A stretch of 64,000 nucleotides of DNA from Eutreptiella sp. 'Long Island Sound 2002' (Eukaryota; Euglenozoa; Euglenophyceae; Eutreptiales; Eutreptiaceae): assembly GCA_964036045.1 (NCBI GenBank), contig OZ038378.1, forward strand, positions 184,104,944-184,168,943. The letters are read 5' to 3'. Positions 33,801-46,120 of the stretch are shown here, piece by piece (position 1 is the first letter of the stretch; the number at the start of each line of letters is the position of its first letter). A program made the translations under genes and the position numbers. The notes beneath the pieces are model-generated. The model was not told the DNA's origin. It saw nothing but the letters and a program-made list of their open reading frames with translations, and ran no database searches.

Positions 33801-36800
33801 CCCATAACCACTGCAATGTGGGGCAGGCCAAAACAGGGGGAGAAAGGGGTTGAAATGAGAAGCGGCAAATAAAGATGCCCAGCGCGTGCCTGGTGTGCGC
33901 CCTGTGCCTGTTACCCCCTCTGTAGTGAGCATCAGGCCCCAAAGGGTCCGCATTGGAGGTTTTCTTCCTTAGAGAGGATGAATTGCATATTTCCTTTCGA
34001 GAAGGTCTCACAGCTGCGGCATTTGGCATACGATCCATTGGGTGTCCGCCTTCGGATACATTCCCAATCTATGTTGATTGGCGGATCGGGTGGCAAATGG
34101 ACCCCTCAAAAAACAGCTCACACTGAAATAGCAAATAAACACACAAAATTGCACGTGCATGTTCTTCCACTCCCTCCTCACCATGTTGCAAATGGTCATC
34201 AAGAGGGGTGCGATTGTATAACTCCGAATCAGCCGGGCAAATACAGCGAGAGCGAGAGCCCACAACAAAGGAGTGTTGCTACTCCGTTTGAAAAGGCGGT
34301 GGTTGCGTCCGTCCATCGCTCCGTTTGTCCTTCCATCCCCTCCAACCTGTAGGCTGTCCTGCACTCCCTGAGGCTGGGGAGGTGGAAGATTGGCTTGCGC
34401 GCGGGGGAGGGGGGGGTCGTTCGAGCCCCCAGAAGGAGGGGGATGGGTCTGGGAAAGGGGCTCGCATGACAGGCCAGTCCAAAGAGGCTAGTCTCAAAAC
34501 TCTAATGATGACTCACCACCTGTGCCGCAAAGCAGCCCAGAAGAATTTTTTTTAAAAAGAAAATCAGCGCATTGTGGGGATCGTTTTGAGTCATGTATGT
34601 TGGGGTACCTTAGGATCCCCCCTAGCCTCCCCTGTCGGCCCGTCAGGGGTTCCCCATCACGGGAGCCCAGAAGGGGGGGGTGGTCCGAGAAAGGGGCTCG
34701 AACGCCACCCCCCCCCCACCCACCCACGCAAGACAATTTCCCCCCACTCCTGTGTAGCTCCCTCCACAGCGAAACTGGAATGTGACAAAACTCCGAAGTC
34801 TCTGACTTGATGAGGCTGCCTTCTTCAGCCAAAATCCCCCAACCTCCCCTCGCATGCATGTGTGCTATCCACATGGCCCTCGGACCTGGGCTATAACCCC
34901 CTGTGAACCAAAAACCACACAGCCCAAGCATCTCAATCCTTTCCTTCGTGGGCAGTCACTGGCCCTGACAACAAAAGAGAGAGGGTCGTTGGGGGGGGGG
35001 GGGGGGGAATGAGTGACTGGGGAGACGAGGACGGCTTGAATGACAATGTTGCCTGTGTGTTCATGACGAAATCAAAATTCTTGCCATCGTGGAAAATTGT
35101 TGCTGTCAGGGCGGGGGGAGGGGGGTGAGACATAATTAAGGTAAGCTAAGGGAAGGTGTAGATGGAACCTTGGTAGACTAACCTTGTTTAACACAGCTAC
35201 CAAGAGCTACTGGATTGCAACCAGTCAAAAGCACATGACTTTGAAATAGGACCAGGAATGAAAGACGATGCAAAAACGACGAAACGATGAAACACATTGT
35301 CAGAGCGTGGACCTACTGCATTTATGCTTTTCGGAGCGTTGTTTGCATACGGCACAGCATCAAGAAAGTGTTGTGGGTGACCAAGCCATAGGGCTCCCCC
35401 CCCGACAGCAGGGGGGGGGGGGGGGCATCATCTTCATGTTGCCTTTTACAGCCCATGCAATGCAAGAGGATTTTTGGCTATGTGCATGGTGGTGTCATAT
35501 TGTGCTACACAAATCCAAATGTTTTTTACTTACTGAAGCTGTCGCAGTGTTTTTCAACTACCGAAGCTTTCGCAACTGTACGGCGCTGACATTACGACTA
35601 ATTTGAGCAATCACTCAGAGATTTGAGTTTCTTCGTTGTGTGGTACCTTGGAACTGAGTTGCAATGGCAAACCTTATCGAAGGGGGTTTGAACACACAGC
35701 CATTGCGAGAGCTTCCCTGTCGGCCTCGCCCAGCACAAAAGGTGTGGAACATGAAGCCACGCTGCAGTTCCCACACACCCTCAACACCGCCATCATGCCT
35801 CTCTGACCCAGATGCCTCCGGGACGCCTCCGTGTCATTTTAGTTGCGCCCCCCTCACAACCCAGACGCACAGGGGAGCGGCCTTGCACCTGCAGCTGTAG
35901 CCGTGCCTCCCGCACTGCACCGTTTTCTGGATTTTGCATGTCCCCGGGATCGTGTTTGTGACAGGGGCGGCGACAGGGGTGGCGACAAGTACGACAGAGG
36001 CGGCGACAGATACGACAGAGGCGGCGACAAATACGACAGAGGCGGCGACAGATACGACAGAGGCGGCGACAAATACGACAGAGGCGGCGACAGAGGTGGC
36101 CGTGACCGCGATTGGGATCGGGGCGACCGCGACCGGGACCGCCCTCGCGAACGCGAACGTGAACGCGACCGCGACCGTGACAGGGAGCGTGACTACGATC
36201 GCGACCGAGACCGAGACCGAGACCGCAGAGACTCGGACCGAGGGGACAGGCAAGACCGTGGCGATCGTGGTGATCGTAGCGACCGTGGCGACCGTGGTGG
36301 ATATTCGGGAGGCAGGTATGGTGGTTTTGGGGCGGGAGGGTGTGTGCTGGGTCAGTGTGGGTCACTAGCAGCGGATGGTGCTGCACCGCTCATGTGCATC
36401 TGCACAAGTTGTGGTGCATCCCCTCATGCCGCCATGCCGCTGTGCATGTCGCCCTGCACTGATTTGCCTTTCCACAACCCACACGGATGTGCAAAGCCCA
36501 CAAGCACCGCGGGGGTTGTGACGGGATGTTTGCGAAGATTGGTCATTGCAAATCGGGAGCCTGGGGCCAGCGCTGGGGTTGGGGGCGAGAGGATCGACCC
36601 CCTCACTCCAAGACCCTCTCTGCTCATCTGCTGCAATTGCTGTGTTCATTTGGGACACGGTTTTGAGGCTTGCATGGGGCTTGCGGAGTGTTTCGTTATT
36701 CTTGCACGCCGGACCTCTTGGTGGCAGCAATATTCTTGATTAAATCTCTTCACTCTGCAGCATTCTGTACAACCCCTCCAGCCCACAGCTTCGGGGTTGC

Positions 36801-39800
36801 CACACACCAACATGATGAGGGGCCGCAGGCGGAAGCTCTGCAGTTCATAGTGTCGTAAGAACTTGTAGAGAATGCTGTAGAGTGATTGTGAACAGCTGTG
36901 CCGGGTTGTGGAACACTTTGCAGGGCTGGGGAAAGTCGCAGAGGCCGTAGAGGGTTGTTGAGAGTTGCAGAGGGCCGTGGAGGGTTATTTGGTTTTGTTC
37001 TGAACCCTCCCCTCCCTAAGCCCCACACAGCCCTCCACAACCATCTGTTTTCAAAGAATCTCGATTTGAAACCCTTTCCCATCTGGCCATATCAGGGAAA
37101 GGGAATCTCCGCCGCCGGCACGAAGGGAATACGACGATCACAAGAGGCGTCCCCCGTCCCGGTCGCCGATTCGCCGTTCTTGGTCTCCAGACCGCAAGCG
37201 GCCACGGCGCTACGATTCAAGGTTTCTGTCCTCTTCTCTTTAAGGCACCGGAGCCTGATGCCTTTGCAAACTTTTGGTAACCTGTTGGGTGAGGTTGAGA
37301 GAGGGAAACACATGAGAGCAGGGAGGCCCTGTCGCCTTTATGAATGATATTTTTCTTTGGTGTCACAGAGAACAGCCTGGCGTTTTGATTCGGTGGCAGG
37401 ATTGCGGTTGCCGGACAGTGGTTGACGCTCAACCGACAGCGGTTGGAGCTCAACTGACTGACGGCGGTTGCCCGTAACCGGCTGCAGCTCCACTTCAGTC
37501 AGTGCTCTCCTGGGGTGCAGCCTGGTTTCAATCACTTTTTTTCCTTCATGCACCATGCAATGAAGGTCATGTTGTGTTGATGCGGCAAGCGCAACACCTT
37601 CTGCGCATGGTAGTGCTCTGAAAAACACACAGTCATTGCCATTGTCATTGCTGTTTTTGGGATAAAGCAATGACCGTCCATAAATGGTGCAGACAACGAT
37701 GTGTGTGTGGCATGTTTCCCTCCAGGGGCTCCATTGGCCGCACAAACCATACAGTAAAAGGACTTTGGCATGAAAGGCACCTCCCCACACCACAGAGTGG
37801 CCTTGATCCCCAGGTTGTCGTCTGTCTGGAACCAGCACCCACACACAGGCAATGGCACAACGCCTCACCGTTGTAGGAGTGAGGTCGAATTCTAGGTTAG
37901 GGTCGCCGAGCTGGGTCTTTCCCAGTGGAGGCTTTACACCACGGAGATTTCCATTAAGTGTAGGGATTGCCAAAAGGGAGATGGCAGGCGGTTTGGCCCA
38001 CTTCTAACTTTACGGCGGCGCTGGCGCTGTAAATTGGCAGGGGTATTGGAGGGGAAGCAGTCAGGTAGCAGGGAGATTCGAACCCCCCCCAAGAGGAATA
38101 GAGACTACACCCCTCCTTGGAGCCCTGTCTGACAGTGGAGGGCAGAGATGGACAAATTGGGAGGAAATTGCATAGTCCACTTGTTGCATCATGGTGATAT
38201 GGGGGTGAACTCAGAAGCTTTCCACACAAGCCCACTGGGAAACCCCAGTGTACACCCCCAATGGGCAAGGGGGAATCATTCTGCAGTGGGTACACATTTA
38301 CGGCGCCACCACTGTAAATGTTTACGGTGCTGGCGCCGTAGAATGAGAGGGGGTAAATTCCGACGATTATCGTGACTATGGGGTTTTTGTGGCAGTGCCC
38401 TTCACCAACACCAGCCAGAAAATGCATCTGAACACAGTGACAAATATTAAAACTGCAAACTGCTGCCGTTGTTCAACCAGGTTGAGGAGAACCATAAGGA
38501 CCCAGCTCGATCCTAGTTGCAAGTCGTAATTCCCAAGCTGGGCTCTTTCTAGTGCAGGTTTTACAGCCCAGGTTAGGGTCCAATGTGAGTGTTGTATTTT
38601 AGTAGTAGCAAGCAGCAGCAAGCAACAACAGCGGTAGCAAGCAGACGATCAAAAACTATTTGTGCTGACACTGTGGCTCAAAGTTGGCATCAAAGTAGCT
38701 CAACACGACCGCAGAGCAAATGTGCATCACCTAAAACAAGTTTTGTGTGATTTTGAGCTGTCTAGCTGGTTTTATGGCTGATTTAGTGTCGAAAAACTGG
38801 CTGTTTTTAGCCAGTTTCCAGGTGATCATCATGGAAGTTCAGCATGATCACCAGTGTGCCATGTCGGCGTCCCGAGGACTGTGCTTCTTCCATAATGATT
38901 GGACCGCAAATATGTATGCAATGAGGCGTCTCTCACGCCGTGGTGCCATCTGGTGGTCCATTTTGAGGTGAAAATGAGCCATTTTTCAGTTGGTTTTCAG
39001 GATGATCGTCCTGAAAGTTCAGGACTATAAGCTAGTGTGTCAAGTAGGCGTTTCCAATGAGGGCCATTCTTCTTCCACTGTCAGTGCTAGGGATAGATTT
39101 TATTCTCGTGCCATTTTGGGGTTTGGGGGTTTGGGGGGTGGGTTGGGGGAGGGTTAGTGAATCGTGACATGTCACGATATATACAAAGGGCCATAGTGGG
39201 AAATCTGCAGTTCCAAAAATATCGTGACGCCCAAAAGGCTCCACGGGTTTTTTTGAGACAGATATTGTGACGCTTTGTCACAATAGGGCGGGGGGGGGGG
39301 AGGGGGGGCATCCCCCCAGTTATATCTATCCCTGGTCAGTGCCCGGAACGGTCACGTTTTTGAACTATTTGGACTGCCACTGGTGCTGTTCCGAGGGCCC
39401 ACTCCTGTCTGCAGATTTCCCTTGTCAAACCCAGATCTCTGGCACATGTCTTCGCTGATGTCAGCAAGGCCACCCGGGCGTCCCCCAACCATCAAGCCAG
39501 GGTCAACCGTAAGTTTCATTGCTGGCCTAGCACCTGAAAAGCAGCTGTGGATTTTTTCTTTTGGGCAGTTTGGTCCGCTTCAGTGCCAAAGAGGTGCACA
39601 GTTATTTGATGCACCTCTTCATATCTGCTGGGCGGGGATTATGAGGTCATGGAAATCATTCTGCGCTGCATCTCGACCTCCAACCAATTGATTAATTTTC
39701 CACTTGCAGGCCGCGACCCCACATCGGCAAGCTTTTCTTTTATGAGGCACCCCCTCCTTGAAAGTCAGCCCACAGGTGCCTGGAATTTATTATTTTGTAG

Positions 39801-40028
39801 CCGCAAAGTTGCGGAAATCTGCAGTCGCTGCAAATTTTTCATGGACACGGACTGAGGCACTTTCTCAGCATTTCTGGAGAACCGCAATTTCCCGCAATGG
39901 GGCCACAGCCCCCACATTGTGATGGTTTTGTTGCGGTTTTGTATGCCAGCCATGTGTAAAGATTCTGCTTCATCCTTTCTCCCTTTGTCAGGGAACCTGC
40001 GCCCCGCCGTCTCTCTCCTGAGCCAGAG
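30787..40028 (+). CDS. SR-type splicing factor: RRM, Gly-rich hinge, RGGD/RD repeats, RS domain
   Basis: Exons 30787-30895, 31831-31913, 33386-33483, 35965-36315, 37096-37221 and 39992-40028 join in phase. Residues 5-75 form one RRM, with RNP2 TLFVGGLP and RNP1 GYAFVEFW, then LTIN as the last strand. A Gly-rich hinge with KGGGGRGGRGDGG follows, then tandem RGGDKYD/RGGDRYD heptads, a mixed RD/RE tract and GYSGGR. The end is RS-like, with RRPPSRSPIRRSWSP and PRRLSPEPE. Such proteins bind pre-mRNA exonic enhancers and recruit the spliceosome through phosphorylated RS domains in the nucleus. The 3' end is unresolved: the frame either splices at 40028 or reads on to TAA at 40182-40184. The ortholog within the SR family is not determined. 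Confidence 0.75.
31831..31913 (+). CDS. SR-protein gene, exon with RNP1
   Basis: GYAFVEFWSEADADEAMY then QTKGMKLQGE. The acceptor is CAAG/GCT and the donor GAG/GTATCC, phase 0. Confidence 0.75.
31914..33385 (+). other. SR-protein gene intron (1.47 kb)
   Basis: GT...AG. No other feature is supported. Confidence 0.55.
33386..33483 (+). CDS. SR-protein gene, RRM end and Gly-rich exon
   Basis: VLTINTCLSGGGGGGKGG continues to RGGRGDGGDQSN. Acceptor TCTAG, donor CG/GTATGT. It leaves two bases that the next exon completes to Arg. Confidence 0.7.
33484..35964 (+). other. SR-protein gene intron (2.48 kb)
   Basis: It contains the transposase fragment at 33595-33712 and G-runs at about 34675, 34988 and 35410. 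No additional exon is required by phase. Confidence 0.55.
33595..33712 (-). mobile_element. DDE-family element fragment (start of transposase head domain)
   Basis: On the minus strand, TCAGACCTCTTTTGC then ATG opens MELSIGDTVFYTSW. This matches the 21-kb transposase start MDFNVGDKVFYTRS, including the DNA just upstream of the ATG. It is cut off after about 16 codons by GTCGGGATAGTTAGTACAAA and the AAAAGTAG/GC-rich end block. It sits inside an intron of the SR gene. Confidence 0.6.
35965..36315 (+). CDS. SR-protein gene, RGGD/RD repeat exon
   Basis: Acceptor GACAG, donor CAG/GTATGG. It starts with tandem 21-bp units encoding GGDRYDR / GGDKYDR (about 35970-36090). A DRDRDRERDYDRDRD-type tract and DRGDRGGYSGGR follow. 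Phase agrees on both sides. Long frames in other phases here are repeat artefacts. Confidence 0.78.
36316..37095 (+). other. SR-protein gene intron (0.78 kb)
   Basis: GT...AG borders; nothing else recognised. Confidence 0.6.
37096..37221 (+). CDS. SR-protein gene, RS-domain exon
   Basis: ERESPPPARREYDDHK, then RRPPSRSPIRRSWSP and DRKRPRRYDS. It is in the one frame predicted by the incoming phase. Acceptor ATCAG, donor AAG/GTTTCT. Confidence 0.75.
37222..39991 (+). other. SR-protein gene intron (2.77 kb)
   Basis: It carries a cluster of CAACCG/CGGTTG palindromic motifs (37400-37500) and a SINE-like repeat (37945-38150). Confidence 0.5.
37945..38150 (-). repeat. Dispersed repeat R2 with B-box-like motif, copy 1
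   Basis: It shares an ordered set of motifs with 61905-62110: ATTAAGTGTAGG, GCCAAAAGGG, TTACGGCG...GCTGGCG, AAATTGG, AGGTAG and AGGAATAGAGACTACACC. On the minus strand this copy contains GGTTCGAATCTCC, a polymerase III B box, so a SINE origin is plausible. No convincing A box was found. Confidence 0.55.
39992..40028 (+). CDS. SR-protein gene, probable further RS-domain exon
   Basis: The incoming phase gives R then EPAPRRLSPEPE. The donor candidate is GAG/GTATGT. If not spliced, the frame reads through RHRSHSLQRAGR to TAA at 40182. A strong downstream donor, CCG/GTAAGT at 40180, suggests the terminal structure is more complex. Confidence 0.5.
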
Positions 40029-43000
40029 GTATGTCTCTGCGATCCGAGGCTTAGGGATCCCACATCACCCGAAAGCTGCATGCGGCACCGCAGCCACAGC
40101 CTGCAGCGTGCCGGACGCGTTCTCGGTCAAGTGATACGCTTCTGTCCGCGTCAGACTGGTATTGGCTGTATAAATCTCCGGTAAGTATTTTTGCTGGACG
40201 TGAAACCCACTTTTGTAAAACGAGATTAGTGGAGACATGGGATACACTGGTGTATGATCAATGCGTCATGGAGTCTGGGGAAATCTCATTTGTACCTATC
40301 ATGCCTCAGTGGGAAGATTTTGCACGTGGCAGCTACCGAGTTATGCAGTCACAGGGCTGTGGAGGCGGTGGGCGTTACAGGGCGGGATCAAAGCTGGCAG
40401 TGTTCCGTGGATTCCACGTTGGGTGAGCATCTATTTGACCCTGGGGAGGTGTAAATGTAATGTGCAAAGGGGCCGTTGGAGCCCCACAAAACGGAGGAAG
40501 GGGGGGGCAGATGGCGGTGGTCTGGAAAAGGGGCTGCCGTCACCGGACATCTGAAAAAAGGGCGGTGCTACAGTCCTGTACTGCCTAAAACATGGGCGGC
40601 AAACCGGCCAAAATAATTTTTGTTTGGAAGATTTGTCTCCCCCTTTGTTTGATCCATACCTTAATTCAGTCAGCGAGTCATGGGCATTATTCCGAGGCAT
40701 AATTGTTGTGGGTTATGGGTACGCCTCCCCGACTCCCTCTGGGAATATCTGGTATGCCATGCAGCCCCAATAATCTTCGTAATTTTCCTACCCACGTTTT
40801 CCCACCGCTCCGTGTTCATCAGCTGCCCCATCCAGGACAGGGAGCTGGCATTATTATATTGCTGTAGCCATTTTGGTCGGGGTAAAGGGTGGGTGCCTGG
40901 AGGCTCTTGAGGGCTTTGATGACGAACGTTGGATTGTGAAATTCCTACATGAGTCCTGATATGAATGACGAAATTCGGCGGACCAAAAACGGGCACCCAA
41001 CGGGGTCGCGGGGGGAGGGGGGGAAGGGGGGCTGAAACCCTCACTTAAACCCCTCAAAATCATCCCGACGATGAGCTGATCATTTTGAGTTCTGTCTGAT
41101 GATGAAAATTCTTTCACACAATCTCCGTTGAGGCCTCTTTGCGTCATCGCGGGGCTTATACCTACCCCTGGGAGGTGGAGTATCACACGCAGCACTTTTT
41201 TCTAGTTGTTTTCCCTTTCAAAAGCGGCATGGCCGGATTTTCACATGTGCGAACAGATATCTGTCAAGGAAAATGTTATTTCCGAGGGGCGTTGGGAAGA
41301 TCACCATGCAAGCGAGACGAATGAACAGGACGCAATTTAGCTCGTTGCTAATTGAATTGTTTGGAATTTGAGGTACGGAATTGGGTGTTGCAGAAACGGA
41401 ATCCCAGCTGCCCAGCCGTTGACATGTCACGCAGGGTCAGCACTAAGTATCAAGTGTGCGCGTGTGTATGTGTGCATGGGGGTTGCTTGAGTAAAGATAA
41501 ACAAGCAAACGAAGCAAAGCTGTGCAAATGATGAGAAGCTGGAAACATTAAAGGTTTGGGTGGTATCCATTTTCGTGCTGTGTGTTTGCATGTTGGATTA
41601 TTCGGCATTGTCAAGGGAGCTAACGAGACGTGGCAGGGTTACGCCACACGATGTTTGACGCCTCTGCTCATGTGTTCAGCGCTATTAAGAGGTCTTGAGC
41701 CTTGGGGATCACCATTCATTACAATGCTGCTCGGCAACGGAGATCTTTGGATTTATCGATAGATTTGTCTGGATGCGATTTGAAAGGGATGCCATGACAA
41801 TAAGTCTGCAAGGCACTGTTCCTTTTCTTTTGGAGCACTATCAGCTGTTCAGTTGCAGGCGTCAATGCGCCACAGCACAGTCTTTGTCACACATTTGCTC
41901 TGTCAGCCATTGTCCACAAGAGCTTGCAACATACACTGCCAGTGCCATTCACTTCAAATTTCAACTGCATGCCACATCTACTTTTGTTGCAATATGTACG
42001 GGTTGACCACTTGTGCCATTTTAATGCTTGCCATTTCTTGGACGAACATTTTGTTGGATGAAGATGTCAGATTATTTTCAATCCTACTGACCATTAGTGA
42101 TACTCATATACCATTTTATATCAGTCAAATATGCACACCTACCAGCGAACCAGTAATCTTTCCATACCGTTGGCCCCATTATCAGCCAGATGTGCAGACG
42201 TGTTAAATTCTTGAAAAATATTTGGCTTTGCCATCGTGCACACTGCAGTGGATAAGATGTCGGTTGATGACACATTTCAAGTATTTCGAGTATTCAGCGA
42301 AGCTGTTTTGCAAGAATGATTTGCTGTGTGTGCATCTCAATCCGTTGTGTTATTGGTTTGCAGCTGAGCACCCAAATGCACAAGGCACAGTCCATGTTGC
42401 CATGCCTTCCAAAAAAGTGTGCACAGAGCTGGAACTGTATGTGTGGGTTTGTGGGGCTGTGTGTTGCTGGTGTGTGGTGCGGTGTGTTCGGGCACCGTGG
42501 GCTTGGTTGGCGTGCGCGTGTGGTGCTGTGCTTTTTTATGCCTTGTGCTGCGGGGTGTGTCCGTGGGTGTGCTGGTGTGTCTGTGTGTGCCACGTTGGGG
42601 CTGTTGCATGTTTGGTTTTGTGTGCACAGTGTCACGCGTGGTGGCACCGTTGCACATGGTGCTGTTTCTGACCAAAGACCCGCAATAGCGATGCCCAAGA
42701 AGGGCCAGTGGTTGAGTCACTACTGCTGCCAAGATGCCAGCAAACGCAACGCCCCAGAGGGGCTTGTGGTTGTTTTAGCACTGCCCCAGAGAGACATGTG
42801 GTAGAGTCTGCTTAATGTGCATAGGCGCACCTGGCCAGCCCCACTCACGCGCTGTGCAAAAAGGGAATAAGAAAACAGCAGCCTAGTGCCGGAGCACCGA
42901 ACGGTGTTGATCCATGGCAAAACGCCCCACAGAGGTTTGCGAAACAGCGTGCTGAGTGTGGGCCCTTGGTCCGGAGGCCCTCCACACTCAGGATGAACCA

Positions 43001-45560
43001 AAATAAACCGGCAAAACAAAAAGGCAATCACCCCAACATATTAAATCGATTGCACCTTCACTTGTCAGATTCTTTGTTCTTCCACAACTCAACGAGCAGG
43101 ACAGTTGGACGGTGTCCGGCGGCGTGGCCCAAGTTGACCAGACGGCCCTCAGCCAACGGGATTGTTGGCCATAGTGTAACAACCAGTTCGTGGGTTGACC
43201 TCAACTGTGTGTTTAGCGTTGGCGTTCAGCTATGCCACGTCGGTATCGGGGTAGAACTGACCAACGCTGCAAACAAGCCATCATGTTTCATCTTGTTGGG
43301 GCATGAGGCCTCGCCCCCTCACAAAGAACTCTTCACCATACCATTATGGCATTCAGGACGAAACGAATTTGACCTCAAAAACCTACGAGACAGCCTGCTA
43401 AAACGGCTGCCTCGACGCACTGGTTCGCGTGGTAGCTTTTGTTTTTGCCGTTGATAGTCGTTTCAAATAGCTAGGAGCTTCACACGTTTAACTTTTTGGC
43501 AGCCAGCATCCAGGTAGGGATGCGATTTACAACTGCATTAGCAAAGTTCATATATCTAAAAAGAATCTATGTGAGCCACAACTTTCAAATCCAAAGAAAT
43601 CTAAGGCCAATCTTAGTTCCAATTTTATCATTCAATATCACAGGCGATATTGATCTGGCCGAATGTTGGCGCCCCCTCAAGAAGGCCTGTCCAAATCTGA
43701 ATGTAGCGAGAGGGCACCAGTTTTCGATACGAGACGTGAAATACAAATCTTTTTTTTAAAGGCAGACAGTGCTGCATAACCGCTTTTTCACGGCAAATTC
43801 ATTTCAGCCTTTTTCTCTCAGCCGCCTTTCAATTCTCGTGCCAGAGCGATCGATGCCGCATTTTTGAGCTTTTCACCCAAAAGTGCATTAGAAAAATGGT
43901 CCAAAATAGTTTTTGGTTCATCAAAATCCGACACGTTAGGCCCAATTGATGAATCCGACAAGTTTTGCATGTTGTGGCCATGTTTGGCCAATTCGCGGAA
44001 TCCACTTTCTGCCGGCCACTATGGATGATATACAAGTGATTGGAGCAATTATTTCAATTAATCTTGATTGGAATGAATTTGTGGAAATTGGGCAGCCAAG
44101 TACACCTTTGTAGCCCATCTTGTGCAGTTCCAGACGTCATGTCACACTTTTTTGGATTCAATACTGGTGAGAAGACTCATTGGAGGATGGAATGAGGGAG
44201 TGCACTACCAAAAGAAGTGTCAGATTTCTTCATACTGAGGTCACAACATTTTAGCCTGAGGTTTGAAATCATTCCATGTGTAGAAGAAGAGCATATCCAC
44301 ATGGATACCGCGATGCCGGAGAGGTGGCGACAGTTTTTGTTAGGAAGGGAAGGTCAGCTTCATGAGCAAACATCATGAGTTTGTTTTGGGGGTTAGTTCA
44401 GCAGATACTGCCCAGAACCCCAACAGAGCAAGCAGAGCGAAACATTTGGATTTTGTTAAATGAGCCATTGCGAGCCAAAGCCCGAGAAGGAGGGAGGGAG
44501 ATAATGATAGTGGACCCAGCTGCGAAAGATTGCAACAGCTGCACACAATGAGATCGAGAAACTGTGTGTTGCAACTGTGTAATGTTGACACCATTTGGAT
44601 CCACTGCTACTTGTTGGGAATCACTTTCTAAGTGTGCATGTGCCATCAACATGATTCCTTTTGTCAGATATCGTTCTTTTTGCACTTTGGTTGCCCAGCT
44701 CCGAAAATTGCAAATAACACAGGTGGATGACACACACCTTGCTAGCCATGGTTTCGGGTTGCAAGGTCAACATTCCAGGATGCCATTTGGACGCCATTGG
44801 CCCCACTGCTCTCCGGTTGATGGGGATGGCTTTGTTAGTCTGGATGAGCTCATCAGAAATTTCGTGCAGACTGCAACTTGTTTGGCCCTGAATCCCTGTT
44901 TTCCACATAACGGCATAAAGATCTTCACCAAATTTCGATTATAAATGGGGTGCTTCTGAGACCACCATTTGCCTCTCCGCCCCCTTTTCCGTGTCTAAGC
45001 TGTGCCCACGTTTGAAAAAAGCATGGTACCTCTGGGAGGTGACGCCTAGCCAAGGTGGGGCTGCGCACAACGCAAAAAATCTGCGTGCACAAAATAGAAT
45101 GTCCATCCGTATGTCCCAACGACAAGTGAAGCACAACAACCGCAATATATCAAACAGAATTCCCCCGACGAATTACAGTTTTTCAGCATAGAATCTTTTC
45201 TCCACATGCGAAACCATTGCACATGCCCAGGGCTTAGGCTTGGACTGAGCCTTGGACGTGGGCTTGGAAGCATGTGAGGAAAAGAATTCCAAATCACTGA
45301 AAATAATCATTTTACAGTGTGCCACTGATCGCATCGCCCACAACACCGCGGACGATTCTGCTCGTGTGAGGGTTTGTGGTTCCCCTCCCGGAATCGCCTT
45401 TGAATGAGAGCGTGGCTGCCGGGGGAGGGGGGATGGGTGGCTTCACATGAGGACCAGTGCCCATCCCTGCATGGTGTGTGATCATTCAGTGGAACCGCGG
45501 GTGACGTGGCTCAGGCCCTACCGCGCTTCGTTCGTGCCGTCGAGGAGCTGGGCAGGGTGT
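40029..45560. other. 5.5 kb with no supported gene
   Basis: It probably holds the unresolved end of the SR gene, then intergenic DNA. GT-rich low-complexity sequence lies at 42440-42600. Short frames, such as 42966-43454 and 44564-44944, have no neighbouring phase-matched exon or clear domain. I see nothing else I can support. Confidence 0.45.
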
Positions 45561-45564
45561 ATGT

Positions 45565-45900
45565 TGTAATTCGTGTATTTTTTTTCCGGTAAATGCGTGT
45601 AACAGAAAAATTGTCTAGTCGTGCATTTTTTTTTGCGGTAAGTCGTGTAAGCCCGTAACACACATTACTGCGAAAAAAAATTACACAACTAGACGATTTT
45701 TTTGTACACACATTTACCGCAAAAAACGATTACACGACATGGTGATTTTTTTTTTTACCCGCATTTACCGCAAAAAAAAAATTACACAACTTACCGCAAA
45801 AAAAAATTACACGGTGTGACGATTTTTTCCTATACACGTTTACTGCAAAAATGAAAATATTACACGACCTTACCGCAAAGAAACAATTACCGATTTTACT
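45565..45900. repeat. TTACCGC(A)n-TTACACG interspersed array
   Basis: Short units TTACCGCAAAAAAAAATTAC and ACACGACTAGACGATTTTTT occur repeatedly and in both orientations (GCGGTAAGTCGTG also appears). A second cluster lies at 48365-48500, so the two bracket the hairpin minisatellite island. Confidence 0.75.
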
Positions 45901-45949
45901 GAAAATGCATGCCTGTAGGCAATGTGCCCGCCTGTGGGCCACTTCTGAT

Positions 45950-46070
45950 TTTTTTCCCCGCCCTTGGCGTTGGGGACCCCCGAGAATGCAGGGGTGACGT
46001 AGCACTTCCGCCCTCTTTTGGGCCCCCGAGAAGGCAGGGGTGAGGTGGCAATTTCTGATTTTGTCCCCCT
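45950..46070. repeat. GAGAAGGCAGGG dispersed block
   Basis: Two units (GGGGACCCCCGAGAATGCAG and GGGCCCCCGAGAAGGCAG), as at 20.89-21.01 and 50.40-50.46 kb, immediately precede the 48-bp array. Confidence 0.7.
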
Positions 46071-46120
46071 TTGCAGGGCGGTCCTTAAGGACCGAGATAT
46101 TTTTTGTTATGGTTAGGTTA

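Noticed and set aside
35793-36386. Long minus-strand frames rich in Arg/Cys or Val/Ala
   Set aside because: Shadows of the 21-bp RGGD-encoding repeats of the SR gene.
44810-44870. EF-hand-like VDGDGFVSLDEL
   Set aside because: The first ligand position is Pro, not Asp, there is only one hand, and no neighbouring exon supports a calmodulin-like gene.
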